From Salipiger bermudensis HTCC2601 (lineage in GTDB: Bacteria > Pseudomonadota > Alphaproteobacteria > Rhodobacterales > Rhodobacteraceae), in NCBI RefSeq assembly GCF_000153725.1, contig NZ_DS022276.1, positions 3,952,629 through 4,016,628 on the forward strand: 64,000 nucleotides of DNA. Direction: 5' to 3'. Positions 20,119 to 28,478 of this stretch are shown one piece after another. The translations under genes and the position numbers were made by a program. Position 1 is the first letter of the stretch. Each line of letters starts with the position of its first letter. The notes under the pieces are model-generated. The model did not search any database. It saw only the letters and a program-made list of their open reading frames with translations, and had not been told where the DNA came from.

Positions 20119-20164
20119 GCGCGGTTAAATCCCTACGCCCCGCGGCGCGGTCTAATCCCTGCGC
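20119..20164. repeat. Two imperfect 20-bp direct repeats upstream of sufB
   Basis: GCGCGGTTAAATCCCTACGC (20119-20138) and GCGCGGTCTAATCCCTGCGC (20145-20164) lie in the 221-bp gap between the cysteine desulfurase gene and sufB. They could be a tandem operator or a small local duplication. Confidence 0.45.
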
Positions 20165-20250
20165 GTCTCAGCGCGGCCTCCTCCGGCACTTGCGGCACAT
20201 ATAGGGACCCTCGCCCCCTCCTGCAGCCCGGAGCGCCACTTTCGCGGCGC

Positions 20251-21285
20251 TCAGCCGGTCCGCCGCCGGTATTGTTTCAGCCAGGCCTCGGCAAAGCCCA
20301 GCACCTCTTCCTCGGTCGACTGCGGCCCGAGGCTGACGCGGATGGCGCAGCGCGCCGCCTCCTCGTCATGACCCATGGCCTGCAGCACGTGGCTCGGACG
20401 CAGCTTGCCGCTGGAACAGGCCGAACCGGCACTGACCGCGTAGCCCGCAAGGTCCATCTGCATCACCTGCGTCTCCCCCTTCCAGCCCGGCATCGCGAAG
20501 CAGGATGTATTGGGCAGACGCGGAGCGTCATTTCCGACAAAAATAGTCTCTTCCGCGCTATCTGCAATCACATTCTCTAGAATGTTTCTAAGTTTCTCGA
20601 CCCGCGCCCAGACGCCCTGCTCGAGATCCCGCGCTGCGGCCTCGGCAGCGGCCCCGAAGCCCGCCACGCCGAGCAGGTTCTCGGTGCCCGCGCGCCGGCC
20701 CATCTCCTGCCCACCGCCCCTGAGCTGCGCCTCCAGATCGGTGCCACGCCGTAGCACCAGCGCGCCGATGCCCTTCGGTCCGCCCAGCTTGTGGGCCGAA
20801 ACCAGCGCGGCGGTACAGCCGGCCCAGTTGAAGGCAAAGGGGATCTTGCCGAAGACCTGCGTGGCGTCCACCACCGCGAGCCCCTGCGGCAGCTCCTGCA
20901 CCACTCCGGTCTCGGAATTCGCCGCCTGCAGCGCGGTGCGCCCGGGCGCGTCCACCTGCACCTGCCCGCGCCCATCGACCGTCAGCACCGGATCGATCCA
21001 CGCCGCCACCGCGTCATGCTCCACCGGCGCGCCCACGAGGCCCCGCCCGGCGCAGGCCAGCGCCGCGGCCTCGGTGGCGCCGGAGACAAAGATCACCTCC
21101 GCCCCGTCGGCCCCGAAGGCCGCCGCCACCTGCCCGCGGGCCCGCTCGAGGAGCCCCTTGGCCGCGCGGCCCTCCGCATGGACAGACGAAGGGTTGCCCA
21201 TCACGTCCATGGCGGCGATCATCGCCGCGCGAGCCTCCGCCCGCAGCGGCGCAGTGGCGTTCCAATCGAGATAGGCGCGCGTCAC
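20251..21285 (-). CDS. Cysteine desulfurase (NifS/IscS type)
   Basis: This 344-residue class V PLP enzyme is shorter than IscS (about 404). The N-terminal YLDWNATAPLR, NPSSVHAEGR, the PLP lysine in SAHKLGGPKG, the RAGTENL motif and the active-site cysteine in SAGSACSSGKL are all present. The start is GTG at 21285 with AGGAG 6 bases upstream. It lies between iscR and sufB, the usual place in Rhodobacteraceae, and supplies sulfur in addition to SufS. Which of the two is the main donor cannot be told from sequence. Confidence 0.92.
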   Translation of the reverse strand: MTRAYLDWNATAPLRAEARAAMIAAMDVMGNPSSVHAEGRAAKGLLERARGQVAAAFGADGAEVIFVSGATEAAALACAGRGLVGAPVEHDAVAAWIDPVLTVDGRGQVQVDAPGRTALQAANSETGVVQELPQGLAVVDATQVFGKIPFAFNWAGCTAALVSAHKLGGPKGIGALVLRRGTDLEAQLRGGGQEMGRRAGTENLLGVAGFGAAAEAAARDLEQGVWARVEKLRNILENVIADSAEETIFVGNDAPRLPNTSCFAMPGWKGETQVMQMDLAGYAVSAGSACSSGKLRPSHVLQAMGHDEEAARCAIRVSLGPQSTEEEVLGFAEAWLKQYRRRTG

Positions 21286-21330
21286 GTCAAGCTCCTTGCC
21301 GGGCCGCTTGTCCGGCCCATTGTCTTCTCT

Positions 21331-21385
21331 GGGTCAAAAATACCTCGGGGGAGTCCGCGCTCGCGCGGACGGGGGCAGCGCCCCC
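21331..21385. repeat. Rhodobacteraceae-type intergenic palindromic element
   Basis: GGGTCAAAAATACCTCGGGG is followed by GTCCGCGC-TC-GCGCGGAC (21353-21370) and GGGGGC-AGC-GCCCCC (21371-21385). I know this composition as a recurrent intergenic repeat in this family. It lies between iscR and the desulfurase gene, where it could act on mRNA stability or read-through. Confidence 0.6.
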
Positions 21386-21408
21386 TCACCTCCCCGGACG
21401 CGACAGGA

Positions 21409-21870
21409 TCAGGCCTCGTCGACCACCGCAAACAGCGAGGGCACCGCCGGGCATGGCGCCAGCGAGTTGCCGACCACGTCCGACAGCCGGGTCTGGTGCA
21501 GAAAGACGTAGACATGCGCCGAGAGGCTTTGCCACAGCCGGTTGTTCAGCGATTGCGCGCGGCTGCCCGAGGTCGCGCCCGACGCTCCCGCCCCCTTGTG
21601 CATGGCGTCCACCGTCTCGTCCACGGCGCCGAGGATATCGACCACGCGGATTTCCGAGGCCGGGCGCGCCAGGCGGTAGCCGCCACCCGGGCCGCGCACC
21701 GACTCGACCAGCCCCGCCCGGCGCAGCTTGACGAAGAGCTGCTCGAGATAGGGCAGCGACACGTCCTGCCGCTTTGAGATATCGCCCAGCGTCACCAGAA
21801 CGCCGTCCGGCTGCATCGCGATGTCGGTCAGCGCGACCATCGCGTAGCGCCCCTTGGTACTCAGCTTCAC
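21409..21870 (-). CDS. iscR: Rrf2-family Fe-S regulator IscR, single-cysteine type
   Basis: This 153-residue winged-helix regulator starts MKLSTKGRYAMVALTDIA and has the recognition helix in VSLPYLEQLFVKLRRAGLV and the wing in GPGGGYRLA. The three clustered cysteines that hold the [2Fe-2S] cluster in E. coli IscR are absent; the only Cys is near the C-terminus (LAPCPAV). This matches the unusual IscR described from Rhodobacter sphaeroides. It heads the suf cluster and probably represses it when clusters are sufficient. The divergent 198-bp gap to the hydrolase gene should hold its operator. Confidence 0.93.
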   Translation of the reverse strand: MKLSTKGRYAMVALTDIAMQPDGVLVTLGDISKRQDVSLPYLEQLFVKLRRAGLVESVRGPGGGYRLARPASEIRVVDILGAVDETVDAMHKGAGASGATSGSRAQSLNNRLWQSLSAHVYVFLHQTRLSDVVGNSLAPCPAVPSLFAVVDEA

Positions 21871-22068
21871 GCCACCGCCTCCCTATCGTCTGTCTCGCGC
21901 ATCCTGCGCCAACCCCGCATCACACTGGCAAAGATTGACCTTGCCAGACCAATTGCATATCTGCAAACGAAGACAACCCGGAGCGCACTCCGGAGTTAGA
22001 ACCGTTCTAAGGTGCCTGAGCAGTTTCGTCAAGAAAGCCGGGTGCGTGTTGAGGAGCAGATTGCACCT

Positions 22069-22722
22069 ATGCCCGAGGTGATTTTTCCCGGACCCGAAGG
22101 CCGTCTTGAAGGCCGCTACCACCCGCAGAAGGAAAGCGACGCGCCGATTGCCATCGTGCTGCATCCGCATCCGCAATTCGGCGGGACGATGAACAACAAG
22201 GTCGTCTACAACCTGCACTACGCCTTCTACAATATGGGCTTCACGGTGCTGCGCTTCAACTTCCGCGGCGTCGGCCGCAGCCAGGGCGAGTACGACCAGG
22301 GCGTGGGCGAGCTGTCGGATGCCGCCTCGGCGCTCGACTACCTGCAGTCGATGAACAACAACTCCAAGCACTGCTGGGTTGCAGGCTTCTCCTTCGGCGC
22401 CTGGATCGGCATGCAGCTGCTGATGCGCCGCCCCGAGATCACCGGCTTCGTCTCGGTCTCGCCGCCGGCCAACATGTACGATTTCTCGTTCCTCGCGCCC
22501 TGCCCGGCCTCGGGCCTGATCATCAACGGCACCGCCGATCGCGTGGCACCGCCCGCTGACACCACGTCGCTGGTGAGCAAGCTCAAGGAGCAGAAGGGCA
22601 TCACCATCACCCACGAGGAGATCGAGGGCTCCGGGCACTTCTTTGAAGAGCCGCACATGGAGACCATGATCGACGGTGTGACTGGCTACGTGAAGCGCCG
22701 CCTGACCGAAAGCACCCGCTGA
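22069..22722 (+). CDS. Alpha/beta hydrolase (COG2945 type)
   Basis: This 217-residue alpha/beta hydrolase has LHPHPQFGGTMNNKVV near the oxyanion side, FNFRGVGRSQGEYD, the nucleophile elbow GFSFGAW (Ser), a late Asp in NGTADRVAPP and a catalytic His in GSGHFF. The family is conserved in proteobacteria with no firm substrate. I start it at ATG 22069; a GTG at 22012 would add 19 residues. It diverges from iscR and may share its control region. Confidence 0.85.
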   Translation: MPEVIFPGPEGRLEGRYHPQKESDAPIAIVLHPHPQFGGTMNNKVVYNLHYAFYNMGFTVLRFNFRGVGRSQGEYDQGVGELSDAASALDYLQSMNNNSKHCWVAGFSFGAWIGMQLLMRRPEITGFVSVSPPANMYDFSFLAPCPASGLIINGTADRVAPPADTTSLVSKLKEQKGITITHEEIEGSGHFFEEPHMETMIDGVTGYVKRRLTESTR

Positions 22723-22735
22723 GGAGGCTCTGCCG

Positions 22736-22966
22736 ATGTCCCTGACCCAGGAGCTTGCCGACAAGCTGGCCGAAGACACCTTCAAGGTGATGAAGGCCAC
22801 TGGAGACGAGCGCTTCTACATGGAAGTGGCCAAGGTCATCGGCGCCTCCTCGACGACGCTCGAGGAGGCCTTCCTCACCTCTGTGCGCGTACGCCTCGCC
22901 GAGCAGCGCGCTCGGCGCTTCATCACCGACCGGCTCTCCGAGATCGCCCGCGACAAGGGCGCCTGA
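22736..22966 (+). CDS. Conserved small protein, unknown function
   Basis: A 76-residue, mostly helical, charged protein (MSLTQELADKLAEDTFKVMKATGDERFYMEVAKVIG shortened here to its start MSLTQELADKLAEDTFKVMK). It follows the hydrolase gene by 13 bp with GAGGAGG before its ATG, so the two are one operon. No signal peptide, membrane helix or known domain is visible. Confidence 0.75.
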   Translation: MSLTQELADKLAEDTFKVMKATGDERFYMEVAKVIGASSTTLEEAFLTSVRVRLAEQRARRFITDRLSEIARDKGA

Positions 22967-23012
22967 ACGGGCCCGCCGGTCGATCCCACCATGACCGACG
23001 GAGACCGGCCTG

Positions 23013-23606
23013 ATGACTCCATCCCAGAGCGAATCCGCCCGCCTCGACGCCCAGATGGCCTTCCTGATGGAGGCCGACCGGCTCAAGGCGATCACCCGCG
23101 CCACCCGCAACCATGACGGCCGGTTCGAGAACTCGGCCGAGCACAGCTGGCACCTCGCACTCTTCGCCTTGGTGCTGGGCGAACACGCGCCCGAAGGCAT
23201 CTCGGTCGAGCGGGTGATCCGCATGCTTCTGATCCACGACCTGGTCGAGATCGACGCCGGCGACGTGCCATTCTTCGGCGAGGTCGATGAAGCGGCGAAA
23301 ACCGCCGAGGAAACCGCAGCGGCGGAACGGCTCTTCGGGATGCTGCCGCAAGCGCAGGGCGCGGATCTTCTGGCACTCTGGCACGAGTTCGAGGCCAACG
23401 AGACGCCGGACGCCCGCTTCGCCAAGTCGCTCGACCGTTTCCAGCCGCCCAACCTCAACCTCGCGTCCGGTGGCGGCAGCTGGGACGATTACAACGTCAC
23501 CCATGACGTGTTCGAGGCCCGCATGGGACCGAAGATCCGCCACGGCGCCCCGGCGCTCTGGGACTGGCTGGCGCCGCGCGTCAAAGCCTTCTTTTCCAGA
23601 CGCTGA
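23013..23606 (+). CDS. HD-domain phosphohydrolase (YfbR/HDDC2-like)
   Basis: This 197-residue HD-superfamily protein has the metal ligands in ENSAEHSWH, the HD dyad in LLIHDLVEIDAGD and the late Asp in AKSLDRFQ. The nearest known relatives are 5'-deoxynucleotidases that remove phosphate from dNMPs, though substrate use may differ. It is the third gene after the hydrolase and converges on lpd across two palindromes. Confidence 0.85.
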   Translation: MTPSQSESARLDAQMAFLMEADRLKAITRATRNHDGRFENSAEHSWHLALFALVLGEHAPEGISVERVIRMLLIHDLVEIDAGDVPFFGEVDEAAKTAEETAAAERLFGMLPQAQGADLLALWHEFEANETPDARFAKSLDRFQPPNLNLASGGGSWDDYNVTHDVFEARMGPKIRHGAPALWDWLAPRVKAFFSRR

Positions 23607-23620
23607 CACAGCACGAAAAA

Positions 23621-23652
23621 GGCCAAGACTTTTCGTCCGAAAAGTCTTGGCC
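23621..23652. terminator. Bidirectional hairpin between convergent genes (first palindrome)
   Basis: GGCCAAGACTTTTCG-TC-CGAAAAGTCTTGGCC is a perfect 15-bp stem with a 2-base loop. It lies 15 bp after the HD gene and upstream of a second palindrome. Being symmetric, it can serve both converging transcripts. Confidence 0.6.
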
Positions 23653-23672
23653 GGTGGTGTCCTGCGATGCGC

Positions 23673-23698
23673 GAAGATTTTTCGTACGAAAAATCTTC
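23673..23698. terminator. Bidirectional hairpin between convergent genes (second palindrome)
   Basis: GAAGATTTTTCG-TA-CGAAAAATCTTC is a perfect 26-bp palindrome, 11 bp beyond the stop of lpd. It shares the core TTTTCGTNCGAAAA with the first palindrome. Confidence 0.6.
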
Positions 23699-23708
23699 AG
23701 CCGCGTCA

Positions 23709-25103
23709 TCAGTAGTGGATCGCCCGTCCCCAGGCGTCGAGCACGCTCTCGTGCATCATCTCCGATAGGGTCGGGTGCGGGAAGACCGTGTTCATCAGGT
23801 CTTCTTCGGTGGTCTCGAGCTGGCGGCCCACCACGTAACCCTGGATCAGCTCGGTGACTTCCGCGCCGACCATGTGAGCGCCCAGCAGCGCGCCGGTCTT
23901 CTCGTCGAACACGGTCTTGACCATGCCCTCGGGCTCGCCGAGCGCGATCGCCTTGCCGTTGCCGATGAACGGGAAGCGGCCCACCTTGATCTTGTAGCCG
24001 GCCTCCTTGGCCTGCGCCTCGGTGAGGCCCACGCTTGCCACCTGCGGGTGGCAATAGGTGCAGCCCGCGATGCTGTCGGGATCGACCGCGTGCGGATGAC
24101 CTCCGGCGATCAACTCCGCCACCATGACACCCTCGTGGCTTGCCTTATGCGCCAGCCACGGCGCGCCGGCCACGTCGCCGATGGCATAGACGCCCTCGAT
24201 GCCGGTGCGGCAGTGCTTGTCGGTCACCACGTGGGTGCGCTCGACCTTCACGCCCAGCTCTTCGAGCCCCAGCCCCTCGACGTTGCCGACGATGCCCACG
24301 GCGGAGATCACCGTGTCGAACTCCTCGGTCGTGGTCTTGCCGTTCTGCTCGATATGCGCGGTGACCTTGCCCTGGCCACGGTCGAGCTTCTTGACCATGG
24401 TCTTCTCGCGGATCTTGAGGCCCTGCTTCTCGAACTGCTTCTTGGCGAATTTCGAGATTTCCTCGTCCTCCACCGGCAGGATTCGGTCCATCACCTCGAC
24501 CACCGTCGTGTCGGCGCCGAGCGTGTGGTAGAAGCTGGCGAACTCGATGCCGATGGCGCCCGAGCCGATCACCAGCAGCTTCTTCGGCATGCGCTTGGGC
24601 TGCAGCGCCGCCTTGTAGGTCCAGACCAGATCGCCATCCGCCTCGAGGCCGGGCAGCTCGCGCGCTCGCGCGCCGGTGGCCACGACGATGTTCTTGGCGG
24701 TAAGTTCCTCGGTGCCCTTCTCGGTCTTGACCGAGACCTTGCCCTTGGCGGTAATCGTGGCGTCGCCCATGATCGAGGTCACCTTGTTCTTCTTCAGAAG
24801 ATGGGTGACGCCCGAGTTGAGCTGCTTGGCCACGCCGCGCGAGCGCTTGACCACCGCGTCGAGATCGAAGCCGATCTTCTCGGCCGAAAGGCCGTATTCC
24901 TTGGCGCGGTGCATGTAGTGGAAGATCTCGGAAGACCGCAGCAGCGCCTTCGTCGGGATGCAGCCCCAGTTGAGGCAGATGCCCCCCATATGCTCGCGCT
25001 CCACGCAGGCCACCTTGAGCCCGAGCTGGGCGCCGCGGATCGCGGCGACATAGCCGCCCGGTCCCGCGCCAATCACGATCATGTCGAAGCTTTGCGAAGC
25101 CAT
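23709..25103 (-). CDS. lpd: Dihydrolipoyl dehydrogenase
   Basis: This 464-residue flavoprotein oxidises dihydrolipoamide in 2-oxoacid dehydrogenase complexes or the glycine cleavage system. It has the FAD site VIGAGPGGYVAA, the redox disulfide GGICLNWGCIPTK, the NAD site VIGSGAIGIEFAS, a second FAD contact YAIGDVAGAPWLAHKA, and the C-terminal HPTLSE with the catalytic His-Glu pair. The ATG at 25103 has GGAGAG 5 bases upstream. No E1/E2 genes are adjacent in the window, so the partner complex is unknown. Confidence 0.95.
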   Translation of the reverse strand: MASQSFDMIVIGAGPGGYVAAIRGAQLGLKVACVEREHMGGICLNWGCIPTKALLRSSEIFHYMHRAKEYGLSAEKIGFDLDAVVKRSRGVAKQLNSGVTHLLKKNKVTSIMGDATITAKGKVSVKTEKGTEELTAKNIVVATGARARELPGLEADGDLVWTYKAALQPKRMPKKLLVIGSGAIGIEFASFYHTLGADTTVVEVMDRILPVEDEEISKFAKKQFEKQGLKIREKTMVKKLDRGQGKVTAHIEQNGKTTTEEFDTVISAVGIVGNVEGLGLEELGVKVERTHVVTDKHCRTGIEGVYAIGDVAGAPWLAHKASHEGVMVAELIAGGHPHAVDPDSIAGCTYCHPQVASVGLTEAQAKEAGYKIKVGRFPFIGNGKAIALGEPEGMVKTVFDEKTGALLGAHMVGAEVTELIQGYVVGRQLETTEEDLMNTVFPHPTLSEMMHESVLDAWGRAIHY

Positions 25104-25232
25104 GGCTCTCTCCGTCCGTGTCAAATTAGTTTGGCATTAAACCATTTCCCGGAATGCTTCAACGCAAAGCAATCTCGGGCGGCGGGTTTCCTCTCCCTCG
25201 CCCCGACTTTGCCCCGGAAAGGGCAAAGCGAA

Positions 25233-25264
25233 AGGGCCCGTGCGATCACCTTCGCACGGGCCCT
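25233..25264 (-). terminator. Terminator of the DUF924 gene
   Basis: A perfect 13-bp stem, AGGGCCCGTGCGA with TCGCACGGGCCCT, has a 6-base loop and is followed on the minus strand by TTTCGCTTT. Confidence 0.75.
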
Positions 25265-25310
25265 GCCGAAATGAAAAGCCTTGATTGTCGGCCGCTAACG
25301 GCGCAGTGGA

Positions 25311-25892
25311 TCAGGCCGCCTCCGCCTGCAGCTTACGGATGGTCGTACCGTAGCCGCCCGCCTCGACATAGGCCTTCTCTGCCGCGGTCGAGGCGCGCTC
25401 GAGCGCCGCATTGCGGGTCGGGAAGCGGCCGAAATCGCGGATCACCTCGCGATGGGCACGGGCGTGAAGCAGGTTCGAGGCCCCGGTCTCGGGCATGCGC
25501 TCCTTCATCAGGCGGATGCAGCGGTCCTGATCGCACAGGTTCTCGGAATGCATCAGCGGCAGGTAGAAGAACTGCCGCGCCGGCTCGTCGATCTTGAGAT
25601 CCCAGCCGCGCCAGATCGCCTGCTTCGCCGCCGCCATCGCGATCTCGTCGGAGGCGAAGGCGCGTCCGTCGCCCCGGAACATGTTGCGCGGGAACTGGTC
25701 GAGCAGCACGATATAGGCCAGTGCCCCGCTCGGGTAGGTCAGCCACAGGCCGAACCGGCCCTCCATCGCCGCCTCCCAGGTCTCTTCGAACTGGTCGCGC
25801 ACGCGGGCGTCAAGTGCCTCGTCCTGCGCATACCAGCGCTCTTCTCCGACCTCGTCGAGCCAGAATGTCAGTATCTCCTCGGGCCCCTTCAT
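25311..25892 (-). CDS. DUF924 family protein
   Basis: This 193-residue alpha-helical protein of the DUF924 (TPR-like) family has the typical ILTFWLDEVGEERWYAQDE start, LLDQFPRNMFRGDGRAFA, and FYLPLMHSEN blocks. The family is widespread and has no established function. The ATG at 25892 has AGGAG 9 bases upstream. It appears to be a single-gene transcript with its own terminator. Confidence 0.88.
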   Translation of the reverse strand: MKGPEEILTFWLDEVGEERWYAQDEALDARVRDQFEETWEAAMEGRFGLWLTYPSGALAYIVLLDQFPRNMFRGDGRAFASDEIAMAAAKQAIWRGWDLKIDEPARQFFYLPLMHSENLCDQDRCIRLMKERMPETGASNLLHARAHREVIRDFGRFPTRNAALERASTAAEKAYVEAGGYGTTIRKLQAEAA

Positions 25893-26013
25893 GGCCACAT
25901 GCTCCTTCTCGCCTCGCCCCTGTTCGAGCGTCATGTAGAGGTTACATTCCACTTCGAACGGAGCAAAAGTAAAATATTCTGTCAATTACGACATTCCGGC
26001 AGTGCGAGGACCC

Positions 26014-27294
26014 TCAGGAGGCCTCGCGCAGAGCCTCGGCTTCGGCTTCAGCCTCGGCCTCGGCGGTCTCGATCGCCAGTTCCTGCGCCACCGCGACGGC
26101 CACCGGAGACGAGCTTGGCGACACTGCGGTGTAGGCGCTGGTGTCGTCCACCGAGGGTGCCGCACGCACGGTCATGCGGAAGAAGGCATAGGCGGTGAGG
26201 CTCAACAGCAGCACCGCGATCAGGGCAAAGTAAGCCCCGGGCCCAAAGACCTGCATGGCGTAACCGGTGATGATCGGGCCGGCGATGGCGCCCACCCCGT
26301 TGACGAAGAGAAGGCCGGCCGAGGCCGCCGCCATGTCGTCATGGTCGAGATAGTCGTTGGTGTAGGCAATCAGCAGCGAATAGAGCGGGTTGGACGCCCC
26401 GCCGATCACGAATGCCGCGCCCAGAAGCACCATGAACTGGCCGGTCATTGCGGTCGCGAACACCGCGGCGACACCGCCCAGCAACGCCACGATGGCGACC
26501 AGACGGCGGCGGTCCATCCGGTCCGAGAGCCAGCCCAGCGGATATTGCGTGACCAGCGCCCCGACATAGAACGAGGCCACGAACATCGAGATCTGGCTCA
26601 GCCGCAGCCCGGCCTCGGCGGCGAACACCGCCGCCATGCCGAACTGCGCGGCAAACACGCCGCCCAGCAGGAAGATGCCGACAAAGCCCAGCGGAGACAC
26701 GCCGTAGAGCTCACGAAGGCTCATCCGCTTGGTGGTCGCGAAGGCAGGGGTCGGGCTGACCGAGAGCAGAATCGGCGCAAACGCGATGGAAACCAGCACC
26801 GAGGGAATGACGAAGAGCAGGAAGCCCGAGGGGTCCGGCACCAGCAGCATCGCCTGCGCCGCGATGATGCCCAGCATCTGCACCATCATGTAGGCCGAGA
26901 GCGCCTGCCCGCGGCTTTCATTCGAGGTCGAGTTGTTGAGCCAGCTTTCGGCGGTGACGTAGACGCCGCAATAGCAGAACCCGATGATCATGCGCTCGAT
27001 GGTCCAAGCCGCGGGATGCGGGAAGGACGGGTAGAGGATCAGCACCGCCGAGATGAACGAGCCCAGCGCGGCGAAGACCCGCACGTGCCCGACGCGGCGG
27101 ATCATCCCCGGCGTCACCATCGACGCGATCAGGAAGCCGGCGAAATAGGCCGACATGACCACCGACATCGAGAAGGCCGAGAAGCCCTCGCCGCTGCCGC
27201 GCACACCAAGAAGCGAGCCCTGCAGGCCGTTGCCCAGCATCAGCAGCAACATCCCCAGAAGCAGGGCCCAGGAATGTTTGAACACGTCGAGCAT
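26014..27294 (-). CDS. Major facilitator superfamily transporter
   Basis: This 426-residue protein has 12 predicted membrane segments. A basic loop after the second helix (GMIRRVGHVRVFAALG) and LSDRMDRRRL between helices 6-7 fit the MFS A-motif. It resembles YcaD-type family members. The C-terminus is a soluble, Glu/Ala-rich tail (EAEAEAEAEALREAS). The ATG at 27294 has AGGAG 7 bases before it. The substrate is unknown. It lies just downstream of queA on the same strand. Confidence 0.85.
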   Translation of the reverse strand: MLDVFKHSWALLLGMLLLMLGNGLQGSLLGVRGSGEGFSAFSMSVVMSAYFAGFLIASMVTPGMIRRVGHVRVFAALGSFISAVLILYPSFPHPAAWTIERMIIGFCYCGVYVTAESWLNNSTSNESRGQALSAYMMVQMLGIIAAQAMLLVPDPSGFLLFVIPSVLVSIAFAPILLSVSPTPAFATTKRMSLRELYGVSPLGFVGIFLLGGVFAAQFGMAAVFAAEAGLRLSQISMFVASFYVGALVTQYPLGWLSDRMDRRRLVAIVALLGGVAAVFATAMTGQFMVLLGAAFVIGGASNPLYSLLIAYTNDYLDHDDMAAASAGLLFVNGVGAIAGPIITGYAMQVFGPGAYFALIAVLLLSLTAYAFFRMTVRAAPSVDDTSAYTAVSPSSSPVAVAVAQELAIETAEAEAEAEAEALREAS

Positions 27295-27403
27295 GGCGGC
27301 TCTCCTTGGTGCGTCGTCTTGCGTCTTGCCCACGCAGTGCGGCGGCGATTCCGTTTCGCCAGAGCCGTGGCATCAGGCACTGCCAAACGCAAGCACAGAG
27401 CGC

Positions 27404-28453
27404 CTAAGGAATCAGCAAAGATGAATCGCCGTAGGAGAAGAAACGATAGCGCTCCGAGATGGCATGTTCGTAAATGCCCATCATCCGCTCGCGCCCCATC
27501 AGCGCCGAGACCAGCATCATCAGCGTCGATTTGGGGAGGTGGAAGTTGGTCATCAGCGCATCGGTGACGCGGAACGCGAAGCCCGGATAGATGAAGATAT
27601 CGGTCACACCCTGCCACGCCGCGATGGCGCCGCTGTCGCGCGCCGCCGTCTCCAGCAGCCGCAGCGCCGTGGTGCCCACCGGGATCACCCGCCCGCCCGC
27701 CGCCTTGGTGGCGGCGATCTCGGCGGCGGCGCTCTCGCTCACCTCGCCCCACTCTCCGTGCATCTTGTGGGTGGTCACGTCGTCGACCTTGACCGGCAGG
27801 AAGGTGCCCGCCCCCACATGCAGCGTCACCTTGGTGAAAGCGACGCCATGCGCCTCGAGCGCGGCCAGCAGGCCTGCGTCGAAATGCAGGCTGGCGGTGG
27901 GCGCGGCCACCGCGCCCGTGCGCTCGGCCCAGACGGTCTGGTAGTCGGTCTTGTCCTGCGCGTCGGCGGCGCGCTTGGCGGCGATGTAGGGCGGCAGCGG
28001 CATGGCGCCCGCCTCGGCCAGTGCCGCGTCGAAATCCTCGCCCTCGAGATTGAAGCGCAAGAGCCCCTGCCCGTCCTCGCGCGCCTCGAGCGTGGCCGAC
28101 AGCGCCTCGGAGAACACCACCGTCTCGCCTTCGCGCAGCTTCTTCAGCGGCTTGACCAGCGCCGCCCAAAGCCCGCCCGGGCGCGGCTCGAGCAGCGTGA
28201 TCTCGATCTGCGCCTGCGTCACGCCCTGCGCGCTCTCGCGCGTGCGCGCCCCCGAAAGCCGCGCCGGGATCACCTTGGTGTCGTTCAGCACCAGCCGGTC
28301 GCCGGGCCGCAGCCATTGCGTCAGGTCGCGCACCACCGCGTCGGTGATCGTGTCACCCTCGGCCACCAGCAGCCGCGCCGACGAGCGTGGGTTGGCGGGG
28401 CGGGTCGCGATCAGCTCATCGGGCAGATCGAAATCGAAATCGCTCAGGTGCAT
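27404..28453 (-). CDS. queA: S-adenosylmethionine:tRNA ribosyltransferase-isomerase QueA
   Basis: This 349-residue enzyme moves the ribosyl part of SAM onto the 7-deazaguanine base in tRNA, giving epoxyqueuosine at position 34. Diagnostic blocks are [41 protein letters not shown] and [17 protein letters not shown]. The length fits the family (about 350). The ATG at 28453 is 25 bp from the end of the AsmA-like gene, so both are likely co-transcribed. tgt, the earlier step of the same pathway, is 12 kb away. Confidence 0.96.
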   Translation of the reverse strand: MHLSDFDFDLPDELIATRPANPRSSARLLVAEGDTITDAVVRDLTQWLRPGDRLVLNDTKVIPARLSGARTRESAQGVTQAQIEITLLEPRPGGLWAALVKPLKKLREGETVVFSEALSATLEAREDGQGLLRFNLEGEDFDAALAEAGAMPLPPYIAAKRAADAQDKTDYQTVWAERTGAVAAPTASLHFDAGLLAALEAHGVAFTKVTLHVGAGTFLPVKVDDVTTHKMHGEWGEVSESAAAEIAATKAAGGRVIPVGTTALRLLETAARDSGAIAAWQGVTDIFIYPGFAFRVTDALMTNFHLPKSTLMMLVSALMGRERMMGIYEHAISERYRFFSYGDSSLLIP

Positions 28454-28478
28454 GGGGCCTCTCGGGTCGGGGGTGGTC

